From Robertkochia aurantiaca (GTDB lineage Bacteria; Bacteroidota; Bacteroidia; Flavobacteriales; Flavobacteriaceae), in the NCBI RefSeq assembly GCF_020166495.1, contig NZ_JAINZS010000005.1:124001-188000 (forward strand): a DNA stretch of 64,000 nt. Reading direction: 5' to 3'. Shown one piece after another: positions 63,948 through 64,000 of the stretch (positions are counted from its first letter, which is position 1; every line of letters begins with the position of its first letter). The notes below the pieces were generated by a model. The model made no database searches. It was not told the DNA's origin and saw nothing but the letters and a program-made list of their open reading frames with translations. A program made the position numbers and the translations under genes.

Positions 63948-64000
63948 TTAAAATATGGAATCTAGGTTAATATACTTCAGGGCGGCTATGGCGAACATAA
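63948..64000. other. Window edge upstream of mutL
   Basis: 53 bases. A short minus-strand frame ends just before mutL, but too little is visible to assign a gene. Confidence 0.3.

Overview
The window comes from a chromosome of the phylum Bacteroidota, most likely a marine member of the Flavobacteriaceae. The evidence is a SusC/SusD pair, a type IX secretion sorting domain, DUF5683 and DUF6122 proteins, a two-subunit methylmalonyl-CoA mutase, candidate -7 boxes of the TAnnTTTG type, and a mutL / rhomboid / rhomboid / endonuclease / WbqC / lepB / dapB / parB / parA order that I recall from flavobacteria. I see no rRNA, tRNA, CRISPR array, insertion sequence or phage gene.

Layout. 1-4.5 kb: an M20 peptidase (cut by the window edge) behind three tandem secreted amidohydrolase paralogs; the promoter-proximal copy is broken by one in-frame TAA. 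5-21.3 kb: mixed housekeeping and envelope genes, namely a secreted TIM-barrel protein, phosphoenolpyruvate synthase with a LacI-type operator, two outer-membrane barrel candidates, a tandem pair of PagL-like lipid A deacylases, formate-tetrahydrofolate ligase, a T9SS-exported beta-helix protein and a DJ-1/PfpI protein.

21.7-35.0 kb: a complete [NiFe] uptake hydrogenase island. On the minus strand, one tight operon runs small subunit, large subunit, cytochrome b, maturation protease, hypF, hypD, hypE. On the plus strand, hypA, hypB, hypC are followed by an Aat-like aminoacyl transferase and a TPR protein with overlapping ends. A nickel permease faces hypE. The small subunit has all six cysteines of the oxygen-tolerant proximal cluster. 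The divergent promoter region holds one TGAT-N4-ATCA palindrome with a -7-like box at the same distance on each side. A near-identical palindrome and box, at the same distance, lies upstream of the nickel permease and is followed by a strong terminator, which suggests a co-regulated small RNA or attenuated leader.

35.1-47.7 kb: a PQQ-type sugar dehydrogenase, then a locus that looks dedicated to peptidoglycan sugars. It has a DeoR regulator and murQ on one side, and SusC/SusD, a DigH-like (GHL10) hydrolase, a GNAT protein, an AmpG-like permease and NagZ on the other. The 349-base divergent region carries three copies of an 18-base module and a LacI-like palindrome.

47.9-64 kb: core genes, namely uridine kinase, a DivIC/FtsB-like protein, methylmalonyl-CoA mutase, a dienoyl-CoA reductase-like SDR, ParA/ParB, DapB, LepB, two rhomboid proteases and MutL.
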